From: an uncultured Eubacteriales bacterium
Lineage (GTDB): Bacteria; Bacillota_A; Clostridia; Christensenellales; Aristaeellaceae
Reading direction: 5' to 3'
Assembly: GCA_902775835.1 (NCBI GenBank)
Contig: CACYNZ010000013.1
Location: 1-22,380 of the forward strand
DNA: 22,380 bases
Shown: in pieces, positions 7,397 to 18,000 of the stretch
Numbering within the stretch: the stretch's first letter is position 1
Layout: each line of letters opens with the position of its first letter
Program-made: the position numbers and the translations under genes
Notes under the pieces: model-generated
Told to the model about the DNA's origin: nothing
The model's input: the letters and a program-made list of their open reading frames with translations, nothing else
The model's database searches: none

Positions 7397-8938
7397 ATGC
7401 GGCTTCGGATGAAACTGCTCAGCGTACTGGAAAAGGTATTTCTGGATGAGGAACCCGCGGAAAACCTGCAGGAATTGCGGCTGGAAGGCTTTGAGAATGA
7501 AACGGTTTCCTTTCAGGCAGCGTTTTGTCTGGAAGGGCGTGACAATGCCTGGATCAGGCCGGAGATCGAATCCCCGCTGAAGGCCTGCATCCGCGTGCGC
7601 CAGGTACGGCATGTGCCGGTGCGCTTTGCCTGCATGCCGGACAGTGATGACAATTATCTGCGCCGGACACCGGGACTGTACCCGGATCTCCTGCGGGAAA
7701 TGCGGCCCCACGGTCTGCATGTCTGTCCCGGGCAGTGGAACACACTCTGGCTTGATGTGGAGCCGGAAGGCAGGGTGGCGCCGGGAACCTATCCGCTGAA
7801 ACTGAATCTCCTGGACGAGGACAGCGGGAACCTGCTTGGCACCGCGGAAATCCGGGTACACATTTTCCCCGGCATGCTGCCTGCGCAGACCCTGAAATGC
7901 ACCCGCTGGTTCCACTATGACAGTCTGGCGCACGTCTATGATGTGCCGGTGTTTTCCGAAGCGTTCTGGCGTATTACGGAGAATTTCATGCGCACCGCGG
8001 TGCGCCGGGGCGTCAACATGATGCTCATGCCCGTGCATACGCCGCCGCTGGATACCCGGGTGGGCGGTGAGCGGCTGACGGTCCAGCTGGTGGACGTGTA
8101 CCGGAATAAGGGCGTCTATTCCTTCGGGTTTGAAAAACTGCGGCGCTGGGCGGACATGGCCAGGCGCTGCGGCGTGGAATACTTCGAGGTCGCGCACCTG
8201 TTCACGCAGTGGGGCGCCGGGTTCACGCCGAAAATCATGGCGGAGGTGGATGGGGAATACCGGCGCATTTTCGGCTGGGATGTGCCCGCCGGCAGCGGGG
8301 AATACCGTGCGTTCCTGGACAGCTATCTGCCGGCGCTGCGCGGGGAGCTGCGAAAGCTCGGCATGGAAGAGAAGTGCGTGTTCCATATTTCGGATGAGCC
8401 CGGGCCGCAGCATCTGGAAAGCTACCGGAAGGCCCGCGCCATGGTCGAAAAGCATCTGCAGGGCTGCGTAATCATGGACGCGCTGTCGGACTTCCATCTG
8501 TGGGAAAACGGCGTCGTGTCGCATCCAGTGCCCGCGCTTGACCATATGGATCTCTTTGTGGCCGCCGGCATTCCCGGACTGTGGACCTACTACTGTGTGG
8601 CGCAGTACCGGGATGTGAGCAATATGTTCATGGCCATGCCCAGCGCGCGGAACCGGATTCTGGGGGTACAGCTGTTCCGGTATGACCTGGAAGGCTTCCT
8701 GCACTGGGGCTACAATTTCTACGGCGCCCAGTATTCGGACTACCAGGTGGATCCCTATGAGATCACCGACGGGGACGGGTTCTCGCCCGCCGGCGACTGT
8801 TTCCAGGTCTATCCGGCCAGAAACGGCGAGCCCGAGGAGTCCATCCGGCTGATGGTGACCTTTCATGCGCTGCAGGACCTGAGGGCCGGCGCTGGCTCGA
8901 AGCGCTCTCAGGCAGGGAGGAAGTCCTGCGCCTTGTAA
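7397..8938 (+). CDS. DUF4091 / GH123-like glycoside hydrolase, 3' end frameshifted
   Basis: 513 residues from ATG 7397, which has GGGAGG 8 nt upstream; the nearer ATG at 7391 is only 2 nt from that site. The N-terminal half is a beta-sandwich (LWLDVEPEGRVAPGTYPLKL), and the C-terminal half is a TIM-barrel-like DUF4091 region. The pair Asp333-Glu334 in HISDEPG matches the catalytic Asp-Glu of GH123 beta-N-acetylgalactosaminidases, so substrate-assisted cleavage of HexNAc is possible. There is no signal peptide. After LQDLRA (8885-8887) the frame turns into unrelated Gly/Ser/Arg-rich residues and stops at 8938. The expected family ending continues in another frame to 9054, so one base is missing near 8885-8890. 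The intact protein would be about 552 residues. Confidence 0.82.
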   Translation: MRLRMKLLSVLEKVFLDEEPAENLQELRLEGFENETVSFQAAFCLEGRDNAWIRPEIESPLKACIRVRQVRHVPVRFACMPDSDDNYLRRTPGLYPDLLREMRPHGLHVCPGQWNTLWLDVEPEGRVAPGTYPLKLNLLDEDSGNLLGTAEIRVHIFPGMLPAQTLKCTRWFHYDSLAHVYDVPVFSEAFWRITENFMRTAVRRGVNMMLMPVHTPPLDTRVGGERLTVQLVDVYRNKGVYSFGFEKLRRWADMARRCGVEYFEVAHLFTQWGAGFTPKIMAEVDGEYRRIFGWDVPAGSGEYRAFLDSYLPALRGELRKLGMEEKCVFHISDEPGPQHLESYRKARAMVEKHLQGCVIMDALSDFHLWENGVVSHPVPALDHMDLFVAAGIPGLWTYYCVAQYRDVSNMFMAMPSARNRILGVQLFRYDLEGFLHWGYNFYGAQYSDYQVDPYEITDGDGFSPAGDCFQVYPARNGEPEESIRLMVTFHALQDLRAGAGSKRSQAGRKSCAL

Positions 8939-9054
8939 ACGATGGGCTGTCAGAGCCGCTGACCTTCCGGAACTATCCCAGGGACGCAAAGTATCTGCTG
9001 GATCTGCGCCAGAAGGTGAACCGCGCCATTGCCGAAAAGACACAGAACGGGTGA
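8887..9054 (+). pseudogene. Displaced C-terminal end of the DUF4091 protein
   Basis: Reading from 8887 in the frame next to the preceding CDS gives RRWLEALSGREEVLRLVNDG and then LTFRNYPRDAKYLLDLRQKVN, ending at TGA 9052-9054. This is the normal helical ending of DUF4091 proteins and joins smoothly to LQDLRA of the upstream frame. The frame change is -1, equal to loss of one nucleotide. No slippery heptamer or stimulatory hairpin is obvious, so a real mutation or a sequencing or assembly error is more likely than programmed frameshifting. Confidence 0.8.
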
Positions 9055-9059
9055 AACAT

Positions 9060-9087
9060 GAAAAAGCCTGCCGCGGCAGGCTTTTTC
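9060..9087. terminator. Bidirectional terminator between DUF4091 and tgt
   Basis: AAAAAGCCTGCC (9061-9072) pairs with GGCAGGCTTTTT (9075-9086), giving a T-run on both strands. It separates the convergent genes ending at 9054 and 9098. Confidence 0.9.
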
Positions 9088-9097
9088 TGTGCCCGGA

Positions 9098-10932
<1,835 letters not shown>

Positions 10933-10940
<8 letters not shown>

Positions 10941-11808
10941 GGAACCACCTCCCGCTGGCGCCGCAGGGCAGAACACCGCCGCTGGTCACCGGCAGGCAGA
11001 GCTCCTGCGCGTCCACCGTGCCGCCCAGGCGGGACCTGACCAGGCGCTCCAGCAGGTTGGAAAGCACGGACGCCTGAAAACCGGTGGTATAGGAATTGAT
11101 CAGGAAGAACACCGCGTCATCCGACAGTACCTGGGAGCAGACATCCACCAGGTCGTACAGCTCGCTTTCCAGCTTCCATACCTCGCCAGAGGGTCCGCGA
11201 CCATAGGACGGAGGATCCATGAGCAGGCCGTCATAGGTATGCCCGCGCCGGATCTCGCGCTGCACAAAGCGCTTGGCGTCCTCCACAAGAAAACGGAAGG
11301 AGGTTTCCGGCAGATGGTTGAGCTGCGTGTTCTCCCGGGCCCACTGCACCATGCCCTTGGACGCGTCCACGTGCGTGACGTGCGCGCCGGCGGCGGCCAG
11401 GGCCACGGTGGCCCCGCCGGTGTACCCGAACAAGTTCAGCACCTTCAGCTGACGTCCGGCGCCGCGGCAGAGTCCGTCCATCCACATCCAGTTCGCTGCC
11501 TGTTCCGGGAACAGGCCGGTATGCTTGAAACCGGTGGGCCGCACATAGAAGGACAGGTCCCCGTGCCGGATCGTCCAGCGCTCCGGCAGGTCGGTGCGGA
11601 ATTCCCAGCTGCCGCCGCCCTTTTCCGAGCGGTGGTAAATGGCCTGGGCATGCTTCCATTCCTCCGGCGCCATGGGCGGCCATATGGTCTGGGGGTCCGG
11701 GCGTGCCAGCACAATCCGTCCCCAGCGCTCCAGCTTCATGCCCTGTCCGCAGTCAAGCACTTCATAGTCTTTCCAGGTATCGGCTAAAAACATGCTCTGC
11801 TCACTCAT
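10933..11808 (-). CDS. Class I SAM-dependent methyltransferase, RlmI/RlmK-like
   Basis: 291 residues from ATG 11808, which overlaps the stop of the GH4-like gene by 8 nt. An ATG at 11793 (MFLADTWKDYEVLD) is a reasonable alternative because family members begin near there. SAM-binding motif I is VLNLFGYTGGATVALAAAGA, followed by the acidic HVDASKGM and motif IV MDPPSYGRGP, characteristic of the COG1092 rRNA cytosine-C5 or guanine-N methyltransferases. The PUA domain of RlmI is not visible; instead there is a beta-rich N-terminus with LERWGRIVLARPDPQTIW. The target is probably 23S rRNA, but that is inference from family and from the RNA-modification neighbours. Confidence 0.85.
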
Positions 11809-13114
11809 CCTCTTCAAACTGTGTCAGTATATCATCATGCATGCGGATCATGGCATGCACCACATCCATGACATAGAGCCGGTCCAGGCCTTCCAGGGCG
11901 GGATCCGTTTCCACGCATTCCCGCAGGGCGGTCACGTCGCCCAGAGCCGCGTGCGCGGCAAGCCGCGAAGCTGTGTCAATGTCCGCCATGAGATCGAGCA
12001 GCGGACCGGGCATGGACAGGGAAGGCGTTTCATCCTCACCATGCCTGAGCACAAGAGGTGCCTCCACCAGCGCTTCCGGGGAAAGGCCGCGGATCAGGCC
12101 CGCGTTTTTCCGTGAAACGCCCTGCATGCTCAGATCTTCCCTGCGCAAAATGGCCAGGCTCAGTTGGCCGGGGCGCAGCGGCGAAGTGCGGGTCAGAAGC
12201 GTGAGCTGCGAGATCATGCCGTCCGGGTCACGCAGGCCCTTGTCCTTGACGGTGTTCATGTGCAGGATGCGGTTCCTGCGATGCTCCACGCTTTCAGACA
12301 GCTGCGGGCGCGCGTCCGGCATATACCCTTCCTGGGCCGCCATGAACTGGGCATGGTCAAGGGGCGAACCGATGCACACACTGTCCAGCTCCTGCAGCCA
12401 GCGCTGGCTCATGCTGCCGAAGGCGCCTTCCGCCATGCGCTCGCGTACCCGGGGCATCAGGTCTTCGCCGGTGGCGCGGTCGGTCATGGACACAAGGAAC
12501 TGGAATGAGGGCAGGCCTGCCCAGCTGACATCCACTTCCTCAAGCTTGTGGCCGGTCTCCGCCGCCAGGCTGTCCGCGCCCAGCGGGCCGCGCAGGGGAG
12601 AGGTGCCGAGACCCAGCGCTGTAAGCCCCAGGGCATGGAAGATTTCCAGGCACCGGCTCATGGGCTGGGAGAGACAGAGAATCCGGGCATGAGGCGCATG
12701 CGCGTGAATGTCCTCGCACAGCGGCATGAGCTGTGCGCCCTGACGCAGGGTGTGCAGGAGACCGCCGATGCCCCCGTTTACGCGGGCCTGGTCTTCCAGT
12801 CCGGTCTCGCCCTCCTGCGGACTCATCAGCGCCTGCCGGTCCTGATCGAAACGGCTCTGGGCCATCAGATCCCCGGCATAAAGCACGCAGTCAGCCCCGT
12901 CCAGCAGCTCACGCCGGGACGACACCGCCCGGAAGCTGCCGCCGTGCCCGGCACGGTCCAGACAGCGCCTGGCATAACCTTCCAGCAGTTCCTGCATGGA
13001 GCTGTTCTTTTCCTCCACACAGATCTCCGGGGCAGCCTGTCCGGCTTCCAGAAGATCCGTCAGCAGAGAGGGCAGCAGGACGGCAATATCCTGCCCGATC
13101 AGTGCGTACTTCAA
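11801..13114 (-). CDS. GH4-family homologue lacking both metal ligands
   Basis: 437 residues from TTG 13114, which has GGGAGGCGAG 7 nt upstream; the longer frame to 13129 includes that site. The layout follows NAD- and Mn-dependent GH4 glycosidases: a Rossmann start, LLDGADCVLYAG, GLEDQARVNGGIGGLLHTLR, and the stretch around EVDVSWAGLPSFQFLVSMTD with GEDLMPRVRERM. In GH4 enzymes the metal is held by a Cys in a GLCH-like motif and a His in a GLNHF-like motif. Here these read GLGT (Gly170) and GLPSF (Ser203). The glycine-rich NAD loop is also weak (ALIGQDIAVLLPS). It is therefore probably not a GH4 glycosidase in the usual sense. It leads the operon with the RNA-modification genes. Confidence 0.72.
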   Translation of the reverse strand: MKYALIGQDIAVLLPSLLTDLLEAGQAAPEICVEEKNSSMQELLEGYARRCLDRAGHGGSFRAVSSRRELLDGADCVLYAGDLMAQSRFDQDRQALMSPQEGETGLEDQARVNGGIGGLLHTLRQGAQLMPLCEDIHAHAPHARILCLSQPMSRCLEIFHALGLTALGLGTSPLRGPLGADSLAAETGHKLEEVDVSWAGLPSFQFLVSMTDRATGEDLMPRVRERMAEGAFGSMSQRWLQELDSVCIGSPLDHAQFMAAQEGYMPDARPQLSESVEHRRNRILHMNTVKDKGLRDPDGMISQLTLLTRTSPLRPGQLSLAILRREDLSMQGVSRKNAGLIRGLSPEALVEAPLVLRHGEDETPSLSMPGPLLDLMADIDTASRLAAHAALGDVTALRECVETDPALEGLDRLYVMDVVHAMIRMHDDILTQFEEDE

Positions 13115-13146
13115 CGTCTCGCCTCCCAATACTCATAGGTCAAGAT

Positions 13147-13175
13147 AGGATACCATTGCCGGAAGGAAAAGTAAA
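13147..13175 (-). promoter_or_regulatory. Putative promoter of the GH4-like/RNA-modification operon
   Basis: On the minus strand TTTACT (13175-13170), a 17-nt spacer, and TATCCT (13152-13147). Transcription would start near 13140, giving a leader of about 25 nt before the TTG start. Confidence 0.45.
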
Positions 13176-13202
13176 GGAACGAAAAAGGACGGGAAAGCAT
13201 GA

Positions 13203-13228
13203 GAAAAGGCCGCGCATATGCGTCGGCC
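13203..13228 (-). terminator. Terminator of the DUF1080-like gene
   Basis: On the minus strand GGCCG-A-CGCA pairs with TGCG-CGGCC around a TA turn, with one bulged A, followed by TTTT. It separates the DUF1080-like transcript from the downstream operon promoter. Confidence 0.7.
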
Positions 13229-13254
13229 CCGGGATGCTGAGAAAACCTGACAGC

Positions 13255-13857
13255 TCAGTCTGTGCATTCGATCTGAAGATTGCGGAACAGGCCGTCTGTG
13301 CCGATGTCCACATACAGCCCCACGCTGCCCCTGGCCAGGGCACCGTGCTTCAGCGGACACACGTGCAGGAGCTTTTCGCCGTTTACATAGAATGTCCCGG
13401 CGTCGTCCTGGATTTCCGCATGGATATGGCACCATTCATTGAGTGCGATCATGTCCGCCCGGGCTTCGTAGATGTCAATGCCGAACTCGCGGAAATAGGC
13501 AAACGTGTACCCCGGATAAGAAAAATACTGGCATCCGTGCATTTGGCGTACAGGGTCTGTGCATCCGCGGCCGTTGGTGGGGCGGATGTAAAAGGACTCA
13601 AACTCGCTGCCAGAGGCGTCCGCGCGGAAGACGATGCCGATAAAGCCCCGGGCGTAGTCAGGCGCGTCCGGCAGAAGACGTCCGCAGACATCCACGTCAA
13701 TGGTGCCGTTGTGGAAGGAAACGCCGTCAAGCCGGAGAAACGTGTTCTCATCCGGAAGTGTTTTTCCGGTCTTCTGCACCTGGATGGTCTTTTTGTCCGG
13801 GTAAGCAGCGAGTACGTGAACCGGTGTAAAATGCTCCTGTATCATGGGAATCTGCAT
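13255..13857 (-). CDS. DUF1080/LamG-like concanavalin-fold protein
   Basis: 200 residues. The sequence matches the beta-sandwich of 3-keto-disaccharide hydrolase/DUF1080 and laminin-G-like proteins: YARGFIGIVFRA, FESFYIRPTNGR, HGCQYFSYPGYTF, then WCHIHAEIQDDAGTFYVNGE and the ending VGLYVDIGTDGLFRNLQI. These folds bind or process sugars. There is no signal peptide, so it is cytosolic. The ATG at 13857 has GAGGT 6 nt upstream. It has its own promoter and terminator, upstream of and in the same direction as the GH4-like operon, so a shared carbohydrate role is possible but unproven. Catalytic residues cannot be identified. Confidence 0.7.
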   Translation of the reverse strand: MQIPMIQEHFTPVHVLAAYPDKKTIQVQKTGKTLPDENTFLRLDGVSFHNGTIDVDVCGRLLPDAPDYARGFIGIVFRADASGSEFESFYIRPTNGRGCTDPVRQMHGCQYFSYPGYTFAYFREFGIDIYEARADMIALNEWCHIHAEIQDDAGTFYVNGEKLLHVCPLKHGALARGSVGLYVDIGTDGLFRNLQIECTD

Positions 13858-13893
13858 GACATTACCTCATTTCTGCTGAATCTCTTACAGATA

Positions 13894-13922
13894 AGCATAC
13901 CGGAAAAACCGGGACTGCGCAA
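13894..13922 (-). promoter_or_regulatory. Putative sigma-A promoter of the DUF1080-like gene
   Basis: On the minus strand TTGCGC (13922-13917), a 17-nt spacer, and TATGCT (13899-13894), 36 nt before the ATG. Confidence 0.55.
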
Positions 13923-13935
13923 GTCACATGTCTGC

Positions 13936-13964
13936 TTTCCAGAGCCCCGGGAACGTGATAAGAT
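13936..13964 (+). promoter_or_regulatory. Putative promoter of the DUF1848 gene
   Basis: TTTCCA at 13936-13941, a 17-nt spacer, and TAAGAT at 13959-13964 with an upstream TG (extended -10). It is divergent from the DUF1080-like promoter; the two -35 regions lie about 13 nt apart. Confidence 0.4.
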
Positions 13965-13993
13965 GCCTGTAACAGAAGCGGGGAGGCGGCAGC

Positions 13994-14929
13994 ATGATCA
14001 TCAACACGGGGCAGCGGACGGATATTTCGGCCTTTTATGCCAGGTGGTTTGCGAACCGCCTGAGGGAGGGCATGGTGCTGGTGCGCAGTCCCTACAACCC
14101 GGTGTCTGTCACCCGGTACCGGCTGGACCCGGAGGTGGTGGACGTGATCGGCATGTGCAGCAAGAATCCCGCGCCTCTGTTCCCATACATGGACCTGCTC
14201 AGACCCTTCCGGCAGCTGTGGCATGTGACCATCACGCCCTACGGAAAGGAGATCGAGCCGTTTGTGCCGGACAAGCGCAGCGTGCTGGAGAGCTTCCGGC
14301 GCCTGTCGGACATGGTGGGCCCACAGTGCATGGTCTGGCGCTATGACCCGATCCTGATCAATGAACAGTACCCGGCTGAGCGGCATATCCGGGCGTTTTC
14401 TTACATGGCCAGAGAACTGGAAGGGTATACGCATACAGCGGTGATCAGCTTTATTGACCTGTATGAAAAGACGCGCCGGAACTTTCCTGAGGTGCGCAGC
14501 GTGGACAGGGAGGACCGGCTCATGCTCGGCAGGGCCATGGTGGAGATCGCGAAAACGCATGGCATGACGGTGCGGCCCTGCGCGGAAGGCGATGAGCTGG
14601 CCGAGTTCGGCGCGGACTGCAGCGGATGCATGACCATACCTGTGTATGAACAGGCCATCGGGCGGCATCTGAATGTGCCCGCCCATGCGCCGGCGCGGAA
14701 GATGTGCGCGTGCCATCTGAGCGCGGATATCGGGGCCTACAACAGCTGCGGGCATTTCTGCCGGTACTGCTATGCCAATTATGACGCGGACGTGGTGCGC
14801 AGGAATATGAAGGAACATGATCCCGACTCGCCGCTGCTGATCGGACACCTGAAGCCCGGGGACGTGGTCCGGGACGCGCAGCAGGAAAGCTGGATCGATC
14901 CGCAGCTGAGCATGGATTTCCTGCCCTGA
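13994..14929 (+). CDS. DUF1848 family protein with C-terminal CX3CX2C motif
   Basis: 311 residues, recognised as DUF1848 from VLVRSPYNPVSVTRYRLDPE, the DVIGMCSKNPAPL block (usually a TKNP motif), ITPYGKEIEPFVP, WRYDPILIN and ISFIDLYEKT. The C-terminus is cysteine-rich: C209-x2-C212, C238-x-C240, then C252-x3-C256-x2-C259 (CGHFCRYC). The last motif has exactly the spacing and aromatic residue of a radical-SAM [4Fe-4S] cluster site, but it lies at the C-terminus rather than the N-terminus. Function of the family is unknown to me. The start has GGGGAGGCGG about 8 nt upstream. It is monocistronic. Confidence 0.88.
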   Translation: MIINTGQRTDISAFYARWFANRLREGMVLVRSPYNPVSVTRYRLDPEVVDVIGMCSKNPAPLFPYMDLLRPFRQLWHVTITPYGKEIEPFVPDKRSVLESFRRLSDMVGPQCMVWRYDPILINEQYPAERHIRAFSYMARELEGYTHTAVISFIDLYEKTRRNFPEVRSVDREDRLMLGRAMVEIAKTHGMTVRPCAEGDELAEFGADCSGCMTIPVYEQAIGRHLNVPAHAPARKMCACHLSADIGAYNSCGHFCRYCYANYDADVVRRNMKEHDPDSPLLIGHLKPGDVVRDAQQESWIDPQLSMDFLP

Positions 14930-14958
14930 TGTGCCTGACAATATATCCCTGCATGAAA

Positions 14959-14988
14959 GAAGCCCTGCGGCAGTGCCGCAGGGCTTTC
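14959..14988. terminator. Bidirectional terminator between DUF1848 and ileS
   Basis: AAGCCCTGCGGCA (14960-14972) and TGCCGCAGGGCTT (14974-14986) are perfect inverted repeats. The A/T-rich ends give U-tracts on both strands. It sits between convergent genes ending at 14929 and 15008. Confidence 0.85.
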
Positions 14989-15007
14989 ACAGGTTCATAA
15001 CAGGGAA

Positions 15008-18000
15008 TCAGGCCTGCTGCTTCAGTCCGATCACGGCGTCCTCGCCGTTCACGTTCCATTCAGCACGCTTCCAGTCCTCAGGGCATGCGCCGCGCTCAAG
15101 GCTCAGGCCGAGGGTGGCGCGCAGGATCATATCCTGGTTCTCCGTCACCGCATCCCAGAGCTTGTCGGAGCATTCCATGCAGATCTGAATCCGGTCCGTG
15201 ACCTCGAACCCGGAATCCTTGCGCTGGGTCTGGATCTTGGAGATGACTTCGCGGGCGAAGCCCTCGGAGATCAGGGCGGGCGTCAGGTTGGTGTCCAGAA
15301 CCACGGTCACGCCGCGGTCTTCCTGGGCCATGAACCCGGGCTTCTGCATGGGCGAGGTGAGCACGTCATCCTTGTTGAGCTCCACGTCTGTGCCGTTCAC
15401 GGTGAAGTGCACGGTCTCGCCGCGCTCGAAGGCATCCACGACTTCGTTGCCGTCAGCCGCGGCAAGGGTCTCGCCGATGGCTTTCAGGAGCTTGCCGTAG
15501 CGCGGTCCCAGGGTGCGCATCTGCGGCTTGAGCTGATAGGTGGTGAAGGCGCGCGCGTCCTCGGTGAAGCGGACCTCGCGCACGTTCAGTTCGTCACGGC
15601 ACAGGTTCACATACTCTTCGGAGAAGGAAGCGCCCTTGACATACAGGCAGGACAGCGGCTGGCGCACCTTCAGGCTGGCCAGGTTACGGCAGCTGCGGCC
15701 CAGGGTCACGACCTCGAGCAGGGCTTCCATCTGCTGTTCCATGTCGGTATCCACATACTTCATGTCCGCTTCCGGGAACGTGCTCAGGTGCACGGAGTCC
15801 GGCGCGTTGTCCAGCTTGCCGATCACCAGGTTCTGCCAGATTTCCTCCGCCATGAAGGGCGTGAAGGGGGCCAGGATCTGGGAGAGCACCTTCAGGGTGT
15901 GATACAGCGTGGCGAAGGCGGCTTCCTTGTCGCCGGCCATGCCCTTGCCCCAGAAGCGCTCACGGCCGCGGCGCACATACCAGTTGGAGAGCTCGTCCAC
16001 AAACTCGGCGATGGCGTTGGCGGGCTCGGTGCAGCGGAAGTTCTTCAGATCGTCGTCCACGCGCGCGACCAGGGAATTCAGCCGGGACAGGAGCCAGCGG
16101 TCCATAAGGCTGAGCTCCACCTTGTCCAGCGGATGCGCCTGGGGATCAAACCCGTCGATTTCCGCATACATGCTGAAGAAGGAATGCACGTTCTGCAGCG
16201 TGGCGAGGAAGCGGCAGGGGCCTTCCTGCACGGACTTTTCCGAGAAGCGGGTGGGCAGCCAGGCGGCGGAGGTGGTGTAGAAGTACCAGCGCAGAGCGTC
16301 GGCGCCGTACTTGTCCAGCATCTGGAAGGGATCCACCACATTGCCCAGGTGCTTGGACATCTTGCGTCCGTCCGCATCCTGCACATGGCCCATGACAATG
16401 ACGTTCTTGAAGGGCGCACGGTCAAAGAGCAGCGTGGAGATGGCTTCCAGGGTATAGAACCAGCCGCGGGTCTGGTCGATGGCTTCGGAGATGAAGTCAG
16501 CCGGGAAGTTCTTTTCAAAGGTTTCCTTGTTTTCAAAAGGATAGTGCCACTGCGCAAACGGCATGGAACCGCTGTCATACCAGCAGTCAATGACTTCCTT
16601 CACGCGGTGCATGGGCTCGCCGCACTCGGGGCAGACCAGCTCCACCTGATCGATGAAGGGACGGTGCAGTTCCACGTCGGCGCCGGGATCCTTCACGGCC
16701 ATGCGGCGCAGTTCCTCGATGGAACCCACCACATGCGTATGGCCCTTGTTGCACTTCCATACAGGCAGGGGTGTGCCCCAGTAGCGCTCGCGGCTCAGAC
16801 CCCAGTCAATGACGTTTTCGAGGAAATTGCCCATGCGGCCTTCCTTGATGTTGTCCGGGATCCAGTTGATGGTGCGGTTGTTGCGCACCAGATTGTCGCG
16901 CACGGCGGTCATGCGGATGAACCAGGTCGGACGCGCGTAGTACAGCAGCGGCGTGTCGCAGCGCCAGCAGAAGGGATAGTCATGCTCAAAGGGCGGAGCG
17001 GAGAACAGGAGTCCGCGCTCGTCCAGGTCCTTGAGCACCAGGGGATCGGCGTCCTTGACGAACACGCCGGGCCACTTGGTCTCGGGCTTCATCTTGCCCT
17101 GGTCATCCACAAGGCAGACAAAGGGCAGGCCGGCGGCGGAACAGACGCGGTTGTCGTCCTCGCCGAAGGCAGGCGCGGTATGCACGATGCCGGTACCATC
17201 GGTCATGGTGACGTACTCGTCCGCGATGACGAACCAGGCCTTCTTGTCCGGCTCCACAAAACGGTAGGGCGGCTCATAGGAAGTGCCCACCAGATCATTT
17301 CCGACCATTTCCTCCAGGATCTCGATCTCGGCATCCGGGAAGATGGAGGGGATCAGGGCCTTGGCCATGATATATTTCCTGCCGTCCGCGAGGAACTTGG
17401 CATAGGTTTCATGGGGATTCACGCACAGGGCGAGGTTGGAGGGCAGGGTCCAGGGCGTGGTTGTCCAGGCCAGGAAGCAGGTGTCCTCCTCGCCGGTGAC
17501 CGGGAAGCGGACCACGGCGGAGCGCTCCTTCACCAGCTTGTAGCCCTGGGCCACTTCGTGGCTGGACAGCGCGGTGCCGCAGCGCGGGCAGTAGGGAACG
17601 ACCTTGTGTCCCTGATACAGGAGGCCCTTGTTCCAGATCTCCTTCAGGCTCCACCATTCGCTCTCGATATAGTTGTTGTCATAGGTGATGTAGGGATGCT
17701 CCATGTCCACCCAGTAACCGACCTGGTCAGACATTTTCTCCCATTCGTGCAGGTACTTCCAGACGCTTTCCTTGCACTTGCCGATGAACGGCTCGATGCC
17801 GTACTTTTCGATATCCTTCTTGCCGTCGAGGCCCAGGGACTTTTCCACTTCCAGCTCCACCGGCAGGCCGTGGGTGTCCCAGCCGGCCTTGCGCGTGGCG
17901 TTCTCGCCTTTCATGACATGATAGCGCGGGAACAGGTCCTTGATGACGCGGGTTTCGATATGTCCGATATGCGGTTTTCCGTTGGCCGTGGGCGGGCCGT

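Noticed and set aside
8880..8900. Programmed -1 frameshift in the DUF4091 gene
   Set aside because: No X-XXY-YYZ slippery sequence and no obvious downstream pseudoknot; a missing base explains it more simply.
7301..9043. A 580-codon minus-strand frame opposite the DUF4091 gene
   Set aside because: No recognisable domain; the plus strand has family motifs and a promoter plus GGGAGG site.
17957..17972. Altered HIGH motif giving mupirocin hyper-resistance in ileS
   Set aside because: The motif reads canonical HIGH at residues 56-59, so nothing unusual is shown beyond the long type 2 form.
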